Below are positions 7,927 through 17,741 of a DNA stretch of 64,000 nucleotides, piece by piece. Positions within the stretch are counted from its first letter, which is position 1; every line of letters begins with the position of its first letter. Made by a program: the position numbers and the translations under genes. Source of the DNA: Nocardioides agri (GTDB lineage Bacteria; Actinomycetota; Actinomycetes; Propionibacteriales; Nocardioidaceae). The notes under the pieces are model-generated. The model was given only the letters and a program-made list of their open reading frames with translations, had not been told where the DNA came from and did not search any database. The stretch covers positions 2,753,669 through 2,817,668 of the forward strand of contig NZ_JACEIC010000002.1 of assembly GCF_013778305.1 (NCBI RefSeq). The letters are read 5' to 3'.

Positions 7927-8592
7927 GTGACCGCACGTCCTTCACCCGAGGCCGCTCGGGATATTCCCGAAGCGACCGTCGCCCGGCTGCCCGTCTACCT
8001 CCGGGCGCTCACGACGCTGTCCGAGCAGGGCACCAGCACCTGCTCCAGCGAGGAGCTCGCCGGCGCCGCCGGCGTCAACAGCGCCAAGCTGCGCAAGGAC
8101 CTCTCCTACCTCGGCAGCTACGGCACCCGCGGGGTCGGGTACGACGTGGAGTACCTGCGCTACCAGATCGCCCGCGAGATCGGCGTGACCCAGGACTGGC
8201 CGGTCGTCATCGTCGGCATCGGCAACCTCGGCCAGGCGCTCGCCAACTACTCCGGCTTCCGCAGCCGCGGCTTCCGGGTCGTCGCGCTCCTCGACGCCGA
8301 CGAGGCCCGGCACGACGAGGTCGTCGCCGGGCTCGAGGTGCGCCCCTTCTCCGACCTCGAGCAGATCGTCAGCGACCACGCCGTCGCGATCGGCGTCATC
8401 GCCACCCCGGCCGTCGCGGCCCAGGACGTCGCGGACCGGATGGTCGCCTGCGGGATCACCAGCATCCTCAACTTCGCCCCGTCGGTGCTCTCGGTGCCCG
8501 AGCAGGTCGACGTCCGCAAGGTCGACCTCTCGATCGAGCTCCAGATCCTGGCCTACCACGAGCAGCGCAAGACCCAGGGGGCCGCCTCGTGA
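7927..8592 (+). CDS. rex: redox-sensing transcriptional repressor Rex
   Basis: Rex binds its operator when NADH is low and is released by NADH, so its target genes are turned on under oxygen limitation. The protein has about 221 residues: an N-terminal winged helix ('EATVARLPVYLRAL', 'AGVNSAKLRKDLSYLGSYG') and a Rossmann domain with the dinucleotide motif 'IVGIGNLGQALANYSGF'. The C-terminal helix 'DLSIELQILAYHEQRK' is the domain-swapped dimer element. I prefer the GTG at 7927, which has GGAGAAG upstream; an in-frame ATG at 7909 would add six residues. It heads the operon rex-hemA-hemC-cobA/hemD-hemB, all overlapping by 4 nt. Confidence 0.95.
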   Translation: MTARPSPEAARDIPEATVARLPVYLRALTTLSEQGTSTCSSEELAGAAGVNSAKLRKDLSYLGSYGTRGVGYDVEYLRYQIAREIGVTQDWPVVIVGIGNLGQALANYSGFRSRGFRVVALLDADEARHDEVVAGLEVRPFSDLEQIVSDHAVAIGVIATPAVAAQDVADRMVACGITSILNFAPSVLSVPEQVDVRKVDLSIELQILAYHEQRKTQGAAS

Positions 8593-9881
8593 GCGTCCTC
8601 GTCGTGGGCATCTCCCACAAGACCGCGCCGGTCTCCATCCTCGAGCGGGTGGCGCTCGACCCCGACGGCGTCCGCAAGCTCGTCACCGACCTCGCCGCCT
8701 GCGAGCACGTGACCGAGGCGACCGTGATCGCCACCTGCAACCGGGTGGAGATCTACGCCGACGTCGACCGCTTCCACGGCAGCGTGGAGGAGGTCTCCCG
8801 GCTGCTCGTCGAGCGCGCCGGCGAGACCGCCGAGGCGATGGTCCCGCACCTCTACGTCCACTACGACGACGGCGCGGTCTCGCACCTCTTCCAGGTCGTC
8901 GCCGGTCTCGACTCGATGGCGCTCGGCGAGGGCCAGATCCTCGGCCAGACCCGCGACGCGCTGAGCGCGGGCCAGGAGGCCGGCACCGTCGGTCCGGCCC
9001 TCAACGTGCTCTTCCAGCAGGCGCTGCGGGTCGGCAAGCGGGCCCGCGCCGAGACCGACATCGACCGGGCGGCGCCGTCGCTGGTCAGCGCCGCGCTCGA
9101 CCGGAGCCACGCCGCGCTCGGCGACCTCTCCGGCCAGCGGGTGCTGGTGCTCGGTGCCGGCGCGATGGCCGGCCTCGCGACCGCGACCGTCGCGCGCCGG
9201 GGCGCCGAGAGCATCACCGTCGCCAACCGCACGTCCGGCAACGCCGAGCGGCTCGCGGAGGAGTACGGCGCCCGCTCGGCCGCCCTCCACGACCTCACCG
9301 CCGAGCTGGCCCTCGCCGACGTGGTCGTCTCCTGCACCGGCGCGACCGGGGTCGTGGTGCCCCGCGAGGCCGTCGCGGCCGCGACCGCCGGAGGCCGGGA
9401 GCTGGCCATCATCGACCTCGCCCTGCCGCACGACGTCGACCCCACGGTCGCCGACCTGCCGGGCGTCACCCTGATCAACCTGGCCGAGCTCGCCGACGAG
9501 CTCCGCGACTCCGACGCGGGCCGCGAGGTGCACGAGGTGCGCCGGATCGTCACGCAGGAGGTCGCGGCGTTCCTCTCCGCCCGCCGGCAGGCGAGCGTCA
9601 CGCCGACCGTGGTCGCGCTGCGCTCGATGGCGACCTCGGTCGTCGACAGCGAGATGGAGCGGCTCGCCGGCCGCCTTCCGGACCTCGACGAGGCCACCCG
9701 CGCCGAGGTGCTGCAGACCGTGCGCCGGGTGGCCGACAAGCTGCTGCACCGCCCGACCGTCCGGGTCAAGGAGCTGGCCAACGAGGACGGCGCGGTCTCC
9801 TACGCCGACGCGCTCGCCCGCCTCTTCGCCCTCGACCCCGACGCCGTCGACGCCGTGACCCGGCCGGAGCACCTGCCATGA
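8589..9881 (+). CDS. hemA: glutamyl-tRNA reductase
   Basis: HemA reduces glutamyl-tRNA(Glu) to glutamate-1-semialdehyde with NADPH, the first step of the C5 tetrapyrrole pathway. The 430-residue protein has the nucleophilic Cys50 in 'ATCNRVEIY', the 'LGEGQILGQ' segment, an NADPH-binding Rossmann motif ('VLVLGAGAMAGLATATVARR') and a helical C-terminal dimerisation domain. The GTG start overlaps the rex stop codon (GTGA), so translation is coupled and haem synthesis should follow Rex control. The partner enzyme HemL is encoded at 15.2 kb. Confidence 0.97.
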   Translation: MSVLVVGISHKTAPVSILERVALDPDGVRKLVTDLAACEHVTEATVIATCNRVEIYADVDRFHGSVEEVSRLLVERAGETAEAMVPHLYVHYDDGAVSHLFQVVAGLDSMALGEGQILGQTRDALSAGQEAGTVGPALNVLFQQALRVGKRARAETDIDRAAPSLVSAALDRSHAALGDLSGQRVLVLGAGAMAGLATATVARRGAESITVANRTSGNAERLAEEYGARSAALHDLTAELALADVVVSCTGATGVVVPREAVAAATAGGRELAIIDLALPHDVDPTVADLPGVTLINLAELADELRDSDAGREVHEVRRIVTQEVAAFLSARRQASVTPTVVALRSMATSVVDSEMERLAGRLPDLDEATRAEVLQTVRRVADKLLHRPTVRVKELANEDGAVSYADALARLFALDPDAVDAVTRPEHLP

Positions 9882-10861
9882 GCGCCGCGCAGACCCCGAT
9901 CCGGATCGGCACCCGCGCCTCCGTGCTCGCCACCACCCAGTCCGGGCTGGTCGGCGAGATGATCGCCGCGCGCCTGGGCCGTGCGGTCGAGCTCGTCGAG
10001 ATCAGCACCGAGGGCGACCGCACGCAGGCGGCCGGCACGCCGCTGGCCGCGGCCGCCTCGACCGGGGTGTTCGTCAACGCGCTGCGCGACGCCCTGCTCG
10101 ACGGCCGCGTCGACGTCGCCGTCCACTCGCTCAAGGACCTGCCGACCTATCCGGCCGAGGGCATCGCCCTGGTCGCCGTACCCGGCCGTGAGGACCCGCG
10201 CGACGCCGTCGTCGCCCGCGACGGGCTCACGCTCGGCGAGCTGCCGGTGGGCAGCCGGGTCGGCACCGGCTCGCCGCGCCGTGCCGCGCAGCTGCTCGCG
10301 CTCGGCCTAGGCATCGAGGTGGTCGGCGTGCGCGGCAACGTCGACACCCGGATCGCCAAGGTGCGGGCCGGGGAGTACGACGCCGTGGTGCTCGCCCGCG
10401 CCGGCCTGGCCCGCATCGGGCGGCTGGACGAGGTGACCGAGGTGCTCGACCCGCTCCAGGTGCTGCCCGCCCCCGGGCAGGGCGCGCTGGCGGTCGAGTG
10501 CCGTGCCGACGACGAGCTCGCCGCCGTCCTGCGCGAGGCGCTCGACGACCCGCGGGCCCGCGCGGCCGTGGATGCTGAGCGGGCGGTCCTCGCCACGCTC
10601 GAAGGAGGTTGCTCGGCGCCGATCGGCGCCCTGGCCGAGGTGGTCGAGGGTGACGACGGCGACGAGCTCTGGGTGCGGGCGGTAGCGCTCTCACCCGACG
10701 GGGCGCTCTCGGTGCGGATGTCCGCCACCGGAGACCCCGCCGACGCCGCCGGCGTCGGCGACCGGCTCGCGAAGGAGATGCTCGCCGACGGCGCAGCGGA
10801 CCTGACGCGACCCAGCAACGACACGCTAGACCCCGAGCTAGACAAGAGGCACAACGCATGA
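9878..10861 (+). CDS. hemC: hydroxymethylbilane synthase (porphobilinogen deaminase)
   Basis: HemC polymerises four porphobilinogens into hydroxymethylbilane. The 327-residue protein starts IRIGTRASVLATTQSGLV. It contains the catalytic segment 'AVHSLKDLPT', the Arg-rich 'GTGSPRRAAQLL' and 'VRGNVDTRI', and Cys245 in 'LEGGCSAPIGA', which carries the dipyrromethane cofactor. It overlaps hemA and cobA-hemD by ATGA at each end. Confidence 0.97.
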   Translation: MSAAQTPIRIGTRASVLATTQSGLVGEMIAARLGRAVELVEISTEGDRTQAAGTPLAAAASTGVFVNALRDALLDGRVDVAVHSLKDLPTYPAEGIALVAVPGREDPRDAVVARDGLTLGELPVGSRVGTGSPRRAAQLLALGLGIEVVGVRGNVDTRIAKVRAGEYDAVVLARAGLARIGRLDEVTEVLDPLQVLPAPGQGALAVECRADDELAAVLREALDDPRARAAVDAERAVLATLEGGCSAPIGALAEVVEGDDGDELWVRAVALSPDGALSVRMSATGDPADAAGVGDRLAKEMLADGAADLTRPSNDTLDPELDKRHNA

Positions 10862-12513
10862 CCCGAGCCAACAACAGCCCGAGCCAGAGCCAGCCCCGCG
10901 GATGGGTGTCGTTCGTGGGCAGCGGACCCGGCGACCCGGGGCTGCTCACGGTCCGCGCCGCGGAGCTGCTGCGCCGTGCCGACGTCGTCGTCACCGAGGT
11001 GCCCGAGCACGCCGCCCTGGTGCGCGCGGTGCTCGGCCTGACCGCCCCGGCCGAGGGCGACGCCGCCGAGACGACCGGCCCCGAGATCGTCGACGGCGGC
11101 TTCGGCGAGGACGGCCAGCCGCTGACCCACGCCGCCCGCGGCAAGGTCGTCGTCAAGCAGGCCAAGCGCGGCCTGCGCGTCGTCCGGCTGCTCTCCGGCG
11201 ACCCCTTCCTCTACGCCTCCGGCCCCGAGGAGGCGCAGGCGTGTGCCAAGGCCGGGCTCGCCTTCGAGATCGTGCCGGGCGTGTCGTCGGTCGCCGCGGT
11301 CCCGGCGTACGCCGGCATCCCGCTGACCACCAAGGACCACCGCGAGGTCGCCGTCGTGACCTGCGGCGACAAGGTCGACTGGAGCCAGTACGCCGACAAG
11401 CGCACGCTCGTGCTGCTCTCGGCCGTCGGTCAGATCGGTGACATCGCCAAGGCGCTGGTCGCCGCCGGCCGGTCCCCGCAGACGCCGGTCGCCATGACCC
11501 GGGTCGGCACCACGACCGAGCAGGACACCGTCACCTCGACGCTCGAGCGGATCGCCGCCGACGCGCGTGCCGCCCGGATGGCCCCGCCGGCCGTTACCGT
11601 GGTCGGGGAGGTGGTCGACCTGCGCGAGACGCTGTCCTGGTTCGAGACCAAGCCGCTCTTCGGCTGGCGCGTCCTGGTGCCCCGCACCAAGGAGCAGGCC
11701 GGCTCGCTCTCCGAGCGGCTGCGCGGCTACGGCGCCGTGCCCGACGAGGTCCCCACGATCTCCGTGGAGCCCCCGCGCAACCCGCAGCAGATGGACAAGG
11801 CCGTCCGCGGCCTCGTCGAGGGCCGCTACGAGTGGATCGCCTTCACCTCCGTCAACGCGGTGAAGGCGGTGCGCGAGAAGTTCGAGGAGTACGGCCTCGA
11901 CGCCCGCGCCTTCTCCGGCCTCAAGATCGCCGCGGTCGGCGACAAGACCGCCCAGGCGATCGCCGACTGGGGCCTGCGCGCCGACCTCGTCCCGTCGGGC
12001 GAGCAGTCCGCCGCCGGGCTGCTCGCGGACTGGCCCGAGTACGACGAGGCGCTGGACCCGATCAACCGGGTCTTCCTGCCGCGTGCCGACATCGCGACGG
12101 AGAACCTCGTCGCCGGCCTGATCGACCTCGGCTGGGAGTGCGACGACGTGACGGCCTACCGCACCGTCCGGGCGGCCCCGCCGCCGCCGGAGACCCGCGA
12201 CGCGATCAAGACGGGCAAGTTCGACGCGGTCGTCTTCACGTCGTCCTCGACGGTCCGCAACCTGGTCGGCATCGCGGGCAAGCCGCACGCGTCGACGATC
12301 ATCGCGGTGATCGGTCCCGCCACGGCCAAGACCGCCGAGGAGCACGGCCTGCGCGTCGACGTCCTGGCGAGCAAGCCCGACGTCGAGGAGCTCGTCGACG
12401 CGCTCGCCGACTTCGGCGCGACCCGCCGGCTCGCGCTGGTCGAGTCCGGCCAGCCGGTGACCAAGCCGTCGGACCGCAAGGCGTCCGCGCGCCGGAAGGC
12501 CAAGGCCGAGTGA
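10858..12513 (+). CDS. bifunctional uroporphyrinogen-III C-methyltransferase / uroporphyrinogen-III synthase
   Basis: This 551-residue fusion has an N-terminal CobA/SUMT-type tetrapyrrole methylase (about 15-255; '[19 protein letters not shown]', '[20 protein letters not shown]') and a C-terminal HemD domain (about 265-535; '[17 protein letters not shown]', '[13 protein letters not shown]', '[13 protein letters not shown]'). HemD closes hydroxymethylbilane to uroporphyrinogen III; the methylase makes precorrin-2, the branch to sirohaem and cobalamin. Joining both in one chain places the haem/sirohaem branch point in one enzyme. Such fusions are usual in actinobacteria (M. tuberculosis Rv0511). 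It overlaps hemC (ATGA) and hemB (GTGA). Confidence 0.95.
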   Translation: MTRANNSPSQSQPRGWVSFVGSGPGDPGLLTVRAAELLRRADVVVTEVPEHAALVRAVLGLTAPAEGDAAETTGPEIVDGGFGEDGQPLTHAARGKVVVKQAKRGLRVVRLLSGDPFLYASGPEEAQACAKAGLAFEIVPGVSSVAAVPAYAGIPLTTKDHREVAVVTCGDKVDWSQYADKRTLVLLSAVGQIGDIAKALVAAGRSPQTPVAMTRVGTTTEQDTVTSTLERIAADARAARMAPPAVTVVGEVVDLRETLSWFETKPLFGWRVLVPRTKEQAGSLSERLRGYGAVPDEVPTISVEPPRNPQQMDKAVRGLVEGRYEWIAFTSVNAVKAVREKFEEYGLDARAFSGLKIAAVGDKTAQAIADWGLRADLVPSGEQSAAGLLADWPEYDEALDPINRVFLPRADIATENLVAGLIDLGWECDDVTAYRTVRAAPPPPETRDAIKTGKFDAVVFTSSSTVRNLVGIAGKPHASTIIAVIGPATAKTAEEHGLRVDVLASKPDVEELVDALADFGATRRLALVESGQPVTKPSDRKASARRKAKAE

Positions 12514-13511
12514 CCGAGGGGCTCACCCCTCCCGTGGTCGGACCGGTGGTCCGGCCGCGGCGCCTGCGCACGACGCCGGCGCTGCGCCGGATGGTCCGGG
12601 AGACGTCCGTCGAGCCGCGGCAGCTGGTGCTGCCGGTGTTCGTGCGCGAGGGGATCAGCGAGCCCCAGCCGATCGCGTCGATGCCGGGCGTCGTCCAGCA
12701 CACCCGCAGCACGCTGCTGAAGGCGGTCGCCGAGGCCGCCGACCTCGGCCTCGGCGGCGTGATGCTCTTCGGCATCCCCGAGCACAAGGACGCCGAGGGC
12801 TCCGGCGCGGTCGACCCGGCCGGCATCCTCAACCTCGCGATCACCGACGTCGTCGCCGAGGTCGGTGACGCGCTCACCGTGATGAGCGACCTGTGCCTCG
12901 ACGAGTTCACCGACCACGGCCACTGCGGGGTGCTCACCCCCGACGGCAAGGTCGACAACGACCGCACGCTGGCGGCGTACGCCGAGATGGCGCGGGCCCA
13001 GGCGCACGCCGGCGTCGACATGGTCGGCCCGAGCGGGATGATGGACGGCCAGGTCGCGGTGGTCCGCGCGGCGCTCGACGCCGCCGAGCACACCGACGTC
13101 TCGATCCTCGCCTACTCCGCGAAGTACGCCTCGGCGTTCTTCGGTCCCTTCCGCGAGGCCGTCAACTCCTCGCTCGAGGGCGACCGCCGGACCTACCAGC
13201 AGGACCCCGGCAACGCGGTCGAGGGCGTCCGCGAGGCGCTGCTCGACGTCGCGGAGGGCGCCGACATCGTCATGGTGAAGCCGGCGCTCGCCTACCTCGA
13301 CGTGCTGCGCCAGGTCCGCGACGCGGTCGACGTCCCGGTGGCGGCCTACAACATCTCCGGCGAGTACGCCATGGTCGAGGCGGCCGCCGCCCACGGCTGG
13401 ATCGACCGCGAGGCCGCGATCCTCGAGACGCTCACGTCGATCCGCCGCGCCGGCGCCGACGTGGTGCTGACCTACTGGGCCACCGAGGCCGCCCGCCTGC
13501 TGCAGCGTTGA
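12510..13511 (+). CDS. hemB: porphobilinogen synthase (delta-aminolevulinic acid dehydratase)
   Basis: HemB condenses two 5-aminolevulinates to porphobilinogen. The 333-residue protein has the metal-site region '[16 protein letters not shown]', where the classical three-cysteine zinc site is replaced by Asp, as in Mg-dependent types. The two Schiff-base lysines lie in '[15 protein letters not shown]' and '[12 protein letters not shown]'. It is the last gene of the rex-hem operon. Its TGA stop lies inside the first unit of the 22-bp repeat element that follows. Confidence 0.96.
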   Translation: MTEGLTPPVVGPVVRPRRLRTTPALRRMVRETSVEPRQLVLPVFVREGISEPQPIASMPGVVQHTRSTLLKAVAEAADLGLGGVMLFGIPEHKDAEGSGAVDPAGILNLAITDVVAEVGDALTVMSDLCLDEFTDHGHCGVLTPDGKVDNDRTLAAYAEMARAQAHAGVDMVGPSGMMDGQVAVVRAALDAAEHTDVSILAYSAKYASAFFGPFREAVNSSLEGDRRTYQQDPGNAVEGVREALLDVAEGADIVMVKPALAYLDVLRQVRDAVDVPVAAYNISGEYAMVEAAAAHGWIDREAAILETLTSIRRAGADVVLTYWATEAARLLQR

Positions 13512-13611
13512 GTTGGGCGTGGTTGACGCTTGAGTCGGGCCTCATGCGCGCCTTCGGCGCGAACGCCGCCCAGCTCGGCGGTGATTTCGGCCCAACTCGA
13601 CGGTGATCAGT
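13497..13611. repeat. 22-bp-period inverted repeat element, copy A
   Basis: Two units with core GCCCRACTC read on the minus strand, with cores starting at 13540 and 13518. Two more read on the plus strand, starting at 13568 and 13590. Spacing within each arm is exactly 22 bp. The arms flank a 13547-13561 hairpin. The outer units contain the hemB stop codon on the left and the transglycosylase stop codon on the right. A second element of the same build is at 32268-32423. Confidence 0.8.
13547..13561. terminator. hairpin terminator at the centre of repeat element A
   Basis: CGCGCC, loop TTC, GGCGCG forms a 6-bp all-GC stem. It lies midway between the convergent hemB and lytic transglycosylase genes, in the centre of the inverted 22-bp repeat array. 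It could terminate both transcripts. Confidence 0.6.
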
Positions 13612-14887
13612 GGGTGTAGGCGTACACGCACTGGTCGAACGGGTCGTCGTTGCGCAGCACGTTGTCGACGTAGCCGTCGAGCAGGCACTGGGCCCGCGCC
13701 TGGGCGTCGGTCAGCAGCTGGTCGACCGGGGTGATCGAGGTCGACGGGAGCGGCGGCAGCGTGAGCGTCGGGACGTCGGTGGGCAGCTGCGGGGCCTTGG
13801 TCGGGACCGGGCCACCGCCGCCTCCACCGCCGGTGCCGGTGCCGCCCCCGGTGCCGCCGCCCTGGCTGGGCTGCGCGGCCGGCGTCGCGCCCGAGGACGC
13901 CGTGGCCGTCGGGGTGGTGGCCGGGGTCCCGGGGCCGTCGTCGCTGCCCTGGTTGCCGCTGCCGCCGTGGTCGTTGCCCTTGCCGCCGCCGGTGCCGGTG
14001 CCGTGGTGGCCGCCGCCGCCCGAGGACTGCGGGATGACGTAGCCGGCCGAGGTGACGCCGTTGGGGACCGAGGTGAACTCGCCCTCGAGGTAGGCGTTCA
14101 TGATCGACAGCACGAGGTCGACGTAGGACTCGCTGTGGTTGTAGCGGAACACGGCGGCGCGCTGGCCGGCAGTGGTCGCGAGGTCGTCGTCGCCCGAGCA
14201 GAGGTAGACCGCGCTGGCGAGCGCGGCGTCGTCGATGTCCTGGGGGTCGCGGCGCCCGTCGCTGTCGGCGTCGACGCCCACGACCGACCAGGTCGAGGGG
14301 ATGAACTGCATCGGGCCGACCGCGCGGTCCCAGGCGGTGTCGGAGTCGAACTGCCCGGCGTCGCTGTCGACGATGCGCGTCGTGCCGCGCTTGCCGTTGA
14401 GCGCGGGGCCGAAGATCCCCGGCCGGGCGACGCCCTGGGCGTCGAGGGTGTTGCCGCCGGTGCGGCCGTGGTCGGACTCGACCCGGCCGATCGCGGCGAC
14501 CAGCTGCCAGCTGAGGTGGCACGCGGTGTCGGCGGAGTTGATGACGGTCTCGGCGCGCTGGTAGGCGGCGAGCGCGGCGGCCGGGATGCCGGACGTCGTG
14601 CTGGTGGAGACGACGCGGTTGACGTCGGCGCCGCCGACACCGGGGGCGACGCCGCCCGGGGTCGAGACGCTGGCCGGGACGTCGATGGCCCCGGCGGGCA
14701 GGTTGGTGCCGTCGGGGAGCACGATCGGCTCGCTGCCGGCGTCGGCCAGCACGGTGCCCGCGGCGCCGGAGGTGGCGACGCTGGCCGTCCACGCGGCCGA
14801 GAGCACGGCGAGCGGGACCAGAGCCATGGCCTTGTGGCCGCGACCGAAGCGGCTGGGTCTGCCGTTGCTCGACATCTCGATCGTCAC
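13607..14887 (-). CDS. secreted lytic transglycosylase (SLT/MltB-type)
   Basis: The 426-residue protein has an N-terminal export signal ('[20 protein letters not shown]'), a lytic transglycosylase domain at about 100-270 and a Gly/Thr/Pro-rich low-complexity linker at about 285-380. The catalytic Glu is predicted at residue 137 in '[13 protein letters not shown]', and '[15 protein letters not shown]' is the conserved substrate-binding block. It should cleave peptidoglycan glycan strands outside the membrane. The GTG at 14887 has GGGAG 5 nt upstream; an ATG at 14875 is an alternative. It lies between hemB and hemL on the opposite strand and is not part of haem synthesis. Confidence 0.85.
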   Translation of the reverse strand: MTIEMSSNGRPSRFGRGHKAMALVPLAVLSAAWTASVATSGAAGTVLADAGSEPIVLPDGTNLPAGAIDVPASVSTPGGVAPGVGGADVNRVVSTSTTSGIPAAALAAYQRAETVINSADTACHLSWQLVAAIGRVESDHGRTGGNTLDAQGVARPGIFGPALNGKRGTTRIVDSDAGQFDSDTAWDRAVGPMQFIPSTWSVVGVDADSDGRRDPQDIDDAALASAVYLCSGDDDLATTAGQRAAVFRYNHSESYVDLVLSIMNAYLEGEFTSVPNGVTSAGYVIPQSSGGGGHHGTGTGGGKGNDHGGSGNQGSDDGPGTPATTPTATASSGATPAAQPSQGGGTGGGTGTGGGGGGGPVPTKAPQLPTDVPTLTLPPLPSTSITPVDQLLTDAQARAQCLLDGYVDNVLRNDDPFDQCVYAYTH

Positions 14888-14918
14888 TCCTGCTCCCTCG
14901 GCCCCCGTGGCGCTCCCG

Positions 14919-15017
14919 ACGCCGGGGTGACGGCCATTCAAACGACCCTGGCTCTCTGTGGTTACGGTACGTCGACCAGCAGAGGTCCGCAGCCCTACGA
15001 CGGTGTGACGACCATTC
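14919..15017. repeat. pair of 21-bp direct repeats upstream of the lytic transglycosylase gene
   Basis: Read on the minus strand, GAATGGNCGTCACNCCG begins two 21-bp copies, at 15017-14997 and 14939-14919. They match at 18 of 21 positions and start 78 bp apart, between the transglycosylase start and hemL. They may be binding sites for a regulator of the cell-wall gene. The GTCAC core recalls MtrA-type direct repeats, but this is only a resemblance. The rest of 14888-15160 shows no gene. Confidence 0.5.
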
Positions 15018-15160
15018 CCGCAGGTCATGACGGTGAAACCCGTTCTCGTGCGGCCGCTGTCCGTCGCAGCGAGACGCCCCGGAGTGGCCCGGACCACCTC
15101 CCCGCGGCCCGCAGCGGCCCTCGACTGGGGCCGATTGGCCCGCTCGGGGACAATGGCCGG

Positions 15161-16495
15161 GTGACTCGACCGACGACCCGCCCGACGGCTGCCAGCGCCG
15201 CCCTGTTCGAGCGGGCCCGCGCGGTCACGCCCGGCGGCGTGAACTCCCCGGTGCGGGCCTTCAACGCGGTCGGTGGCACCCCCCGCTTCATCCGGTCCGC
15301 CGCGGGAGCGTGGCTGACCGACGTCGACGGCAACGAGTACGTCGACCTCATCTGCTCCTGGGGGCCGATGCTGCTCGGGCACGCGCACCCCGAGGTGCAG
15401 GCCCGGGTCGCCGAGGCGGTCGCACGCGGCACGTCGTACGGCGCGCCCACGGAGCCCGAGGTCGAGCTCGCCGAGGAGATCGCGGCGCGGGCGCCGGTCG
15501 AGCGGGTCCGCTTCGTCTCCTCGGGCACCGAGGCCACGATGTCGGCGATCCGCCTCGCCCGCGGCTTCACCGGCCGCGACGTCGTGGTGAAGTTCGCCGG
15601 CTGCTACCACGGCCACGTCGACTCGCTGCTCGCCTCGGCCGGCTCCGGCCTGGCGACCTTCGCGGTCCCTGGGACCCCCGGCGTCCCGACCTCGTCGACC
15701 GAGCTGACGGTCGTGCTGCCCTACAACGACCGCGCCGCGGTCGAGAAGGTCTTCGCCGAGCACCCCGGCCGGATCGCGTGCCTGATCACCGAGGCGGCGC
15801 CCGGCAACATGGGCGTCGTCCCGCCGGAGCCCGGCTTCAACGAGTTCCTCGCCGCGACCTGCCGGGCCAACGGCGCCCTCTTCGTCAGCGACGAGGTGAT
15901 GACCGGCTTCCGGGCCAGCCGGTTCGGTCAGTGGGGCCTCGACGGAGCCCTCGAGGGCTGGCGCCCCGACCTGGTCACCTTCGGCAAGGTGATGGGCGGC
16001 GGCTTCCCGGCCGCCGCGTTCGGTGGCCGCGCCGACGTGATGTCGCGGCTCGCGCCGGAGGGGCCGGTCTACCAGGCCGGCACGCTTTCGGGGAACCCGA
16101 TCGCCACCACCGCCGGCCTGACCACGCTGCGGCTGGCGACCGACGAGGTCTACGCCCACATCGGGGCCGCGGCCGAGACGATCAGGACCGCCGCCGCCGA
16201 CGCCCTGACGGCGGCCGGTGTCGCGCACGTCGTCCAGTCGACCGGCACGATGTTCTCGGTGTTCCTCACCGACGTGGCCGCGGTGCGTGACTTCGACGAC
16301 GCGTCGACGACCAGCGCGCCGGCGTACGCCGCGTTCTTCCACGAGATGCTCGAGCGCGGCGTCTACCTGCCGCCCTCGGCGTACGAGGCCTGGTTCCTCT
16401 CCGCCGCGCACGACGACCGCGCCGTCTCGACGGTGCTCGACGCCCTGCCCCACGCCGCGCGCGCCGCGGCCTCTGCATTGGAGTCCTCGCAGTGA
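15161..16495 (+). CDS. hemL: glutamate-1-semialdehyde 2,1-aminomutase
   Basis: HemL converts glutamate-1-semialdehyde, the product of HemA, to 5-aminolevulinate. The 444-residue fold-type I PLP enzyme has '[16 protein letters not shown]' for phosphate binding, '[10 protein letters not shown]' for the cofactor ring and Lys276 in '[14 protein letters not shown]' forming the internal aldimine. The GTG at 15161 follows a GACAAT sequence by 6 nt with no Shine-Dalgarno, so it may be leaderless. It is separated from the rex-hem operon by the divergent transglycosylase, so Rex control is not implied. The next gene overlaps it by 4 nt. Confidence 0.96.
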   Translation: MTRPTTRPTAASAALFERARAVTPGGVNSPVRAFNAVGGTPRFIRSAAGAWLTDVDGNEYVDLICSWGPMLLGHAHPEVQARVAEAVARGTSYGAPTEPEVELAEEIAARAPVERVRFVSSGTEATMSAIRLARGFTGRDVVVKFAGCYHGHVDSLLASAGSGLATFAVPGTPGVPTSSTELTVVLPYNDRAAVEKVFAEHPGRIACLITEAAPGNMGVVPPEPGFNEFLAATCRANGALFVSDEVMTGFRASRFGQWGLDGALEGWRPDLVTFGKVMGGGFPAAAFGGRADVMSRLAPEGPVYQAGTLSGNPIATTAGLTTLRLATDEVYAHIGAAAETIRTAAADALTAAGVAHVVQSTGTMFSVFLTDVAAVRDFDDASTTSAPAYAAFFHEMLERGVYLPPSAYEAWFLSAAHDDRAVSTVLDALPHAARAAASALESSQ

Positions 16496-17172
16496 CGCAG
16501 ACCGAGACGATCGTCCACCTGCTCCGCCACGGCGAGGTCCACAACCCCCAGGGCGTGCTCTACGGGCGCCGCGACGGGTTCCACCTCTCCGACCTCGGCA
16601 ACCGGATGGCGGAGCGGGTCGCCGAGTCGATCGGGGACCGCGACATCACCCACCTGCGGGTCTCGCCGCTCGAGCGCGCGCAGGAGACGGCCCGCCCTCT
16701 CGCCGCCGCACGCGGCCTGGAGATCGTCACCGACGAGCGGGTGATCGAGTCGGCGAACAAGCTCGAGGGCCTCAGCTTCGACCAGGGGCTGTGGTCGATC
16801 GTCAAGCGGCCGCGCATCTGGCGGCACTTCTACAACCCGCTCCGGCCGTCGTGGGGCGAGGCGCACGACGAGATCGTGGCCCGGATGATGGCGGCGGTCG
16901 AGGACGCCCGCGCGGCGGCGGAGGGGCACGAGGCGGTGATCGTCTCGCACCAGCTGCCGATCTGGACCACGCGGCTGCACGTCGAGAAGCGCCGGCAGAA
17001 CATCGACCCGCGCAAGCGCGAGTGCACGCTCTGCTCGCTCACCTCGCTGCACTTCACCGGCGACCGCATCACCCGGGTGGCCTACTCCGAGCCCGCCGGC
17101 GACCTGATCCCCGTCAAGGACCGCAACGCGCCGTTCTCCGCCGGCAACGCGCCCGAGGAGAAGCGTCCCTGA
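16492..17172 (+). CDS. histidine phosphatase family protein (phosphoglycerate mutase-like)
   Basis: The 226-residue protein begins '[16 protein letters not shown]', the RHG signature of the histidine phosphatase superfamily, and has the second catalytic His in '[11 protein letters not shown]'. The Arg and Glu of the phosphate pocket are in '[12 protein letters not shown]'. The substrate is unknown; the gene is conserved between hemL and the cytochrome c maturation genes in mycobacteria (Rv0525). It starts in the hemL stop codon (GTGA) and ends 2 nt before the TlpA gene. Confidence 0.85.
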   Translation: MTQTETIVHLLRHGEVHNPQGVLYGRRDGFHLSDLGNRMAERVAESIGDRDITHLRVSPLERAQETARPLAAARGLEIVTDERVIESANKLEGLSFDQGLWSIVKRPRIWRHFYNPLRPSWGEAHDEIVARMMAAVEDARAAAEGHEAVIVSHQLPIWTTRLHVEKRRQNIDPRKRECTLCSLTSLHFTGDRITRVAYSEPAGDLIPVKDRNAPFSAGNAPEEKRP

Positions 17173-17174
17173 CC

Positions 17175-17741
17175 ATGCGTAGACACCTGGGTGCATTGGC
17201 CTGCGCTGCCCTGCTCCTCTCCGGGCCCCTGTCCGGCTGCTCGTCCCTCGAGGGCACGGGCGACAAGGGCTTCGTGAGCGGCGACGGCACCGTGCGCACG
17301 GTCAAGGCCGCCGATCGCGGCGAGCCCGTCGCGCTGGCCGGCGAGGACCTCGACGGCGAGCCGCTCGACCTCGCCGACTTCCGAGGCAAGCCGACGGTCG
17401 TCGCGGTCTGGGGCGCGTGGTGCGGCCCGTGCCGGGCCGAGGCGCCCGAGGTCGTGGCCGCGGCCGAGGAGCTCGACGGCAGGGCCAGCTTCGTGGGCCT
17501 CAACACCCGCGACCCCTCCACCGCCAAGCCGCTCGCGTTCCAGCGACGCTTCGAGGTGCCGTACCCGTCCTTCTTCTCGCCGGGCGGCGAGGAGATGCTG
17601 GCGTTCCGGGGGACCATCGGCCCGCGGTCGATCCCGTCCTTCGTGGTGCTCGACGGCGAGGGTCGGATCGCCGGCAGCATCCTCGGACCGCTCCCGTCGA
17701 AGCAGACGCTCGTCGACCTCGTCGAGGACGTCGATGGCTGA
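17175..17741 (+). CDS. TlpA/ResA-like thioredoxin-fold lipoprotein
   Basis: The 188-residue protein has a lipoprotein signal with lipobox LSGC (Cys22) and a TlpA-type thioredoxin domain with 'VWGAWCGPCRAEAPE' (Cys83, Cys86). As an extracytoplasmic disulfide reductase it should keep apocytochrome c haem-binding cysteines reduced for the ResB-CcsB ligation machinery. CcdA, encoded next with an 8-bp overlap, would pass it electrons across the membrane. The order TlpA-CcdA-ResB-CcsB is the standard actinobacterial system II cluster. Confidence 0.92.
   Translation: MRRHLGALACAALLLSGPLSGCSSLEGTGDKGFVSGDGTVRTVKAADRGEPVALAGEDLDGEPLDLADFRGKPTVVAVWGAWCGPCRAEAPEVVAAAEELDGRASFVGLNTRDPSTAKPLAFQRRFEVPYPSFFSPGGEEMLAFRGTIGPRSIPSFVVLDGEGRIAGSILGPLPSKQTLVDLVEDVDG

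Noticed and set aside
14888..15160. c-di-AMP (ydaO-type) riboswitch upstream of the lytic transglycosylase
   Set aside because: This class often precedes actinobacterial cell-wall hydrolase genes, but the conserved GGGGAACC-type and GGGCGAAU-type segments are absent.
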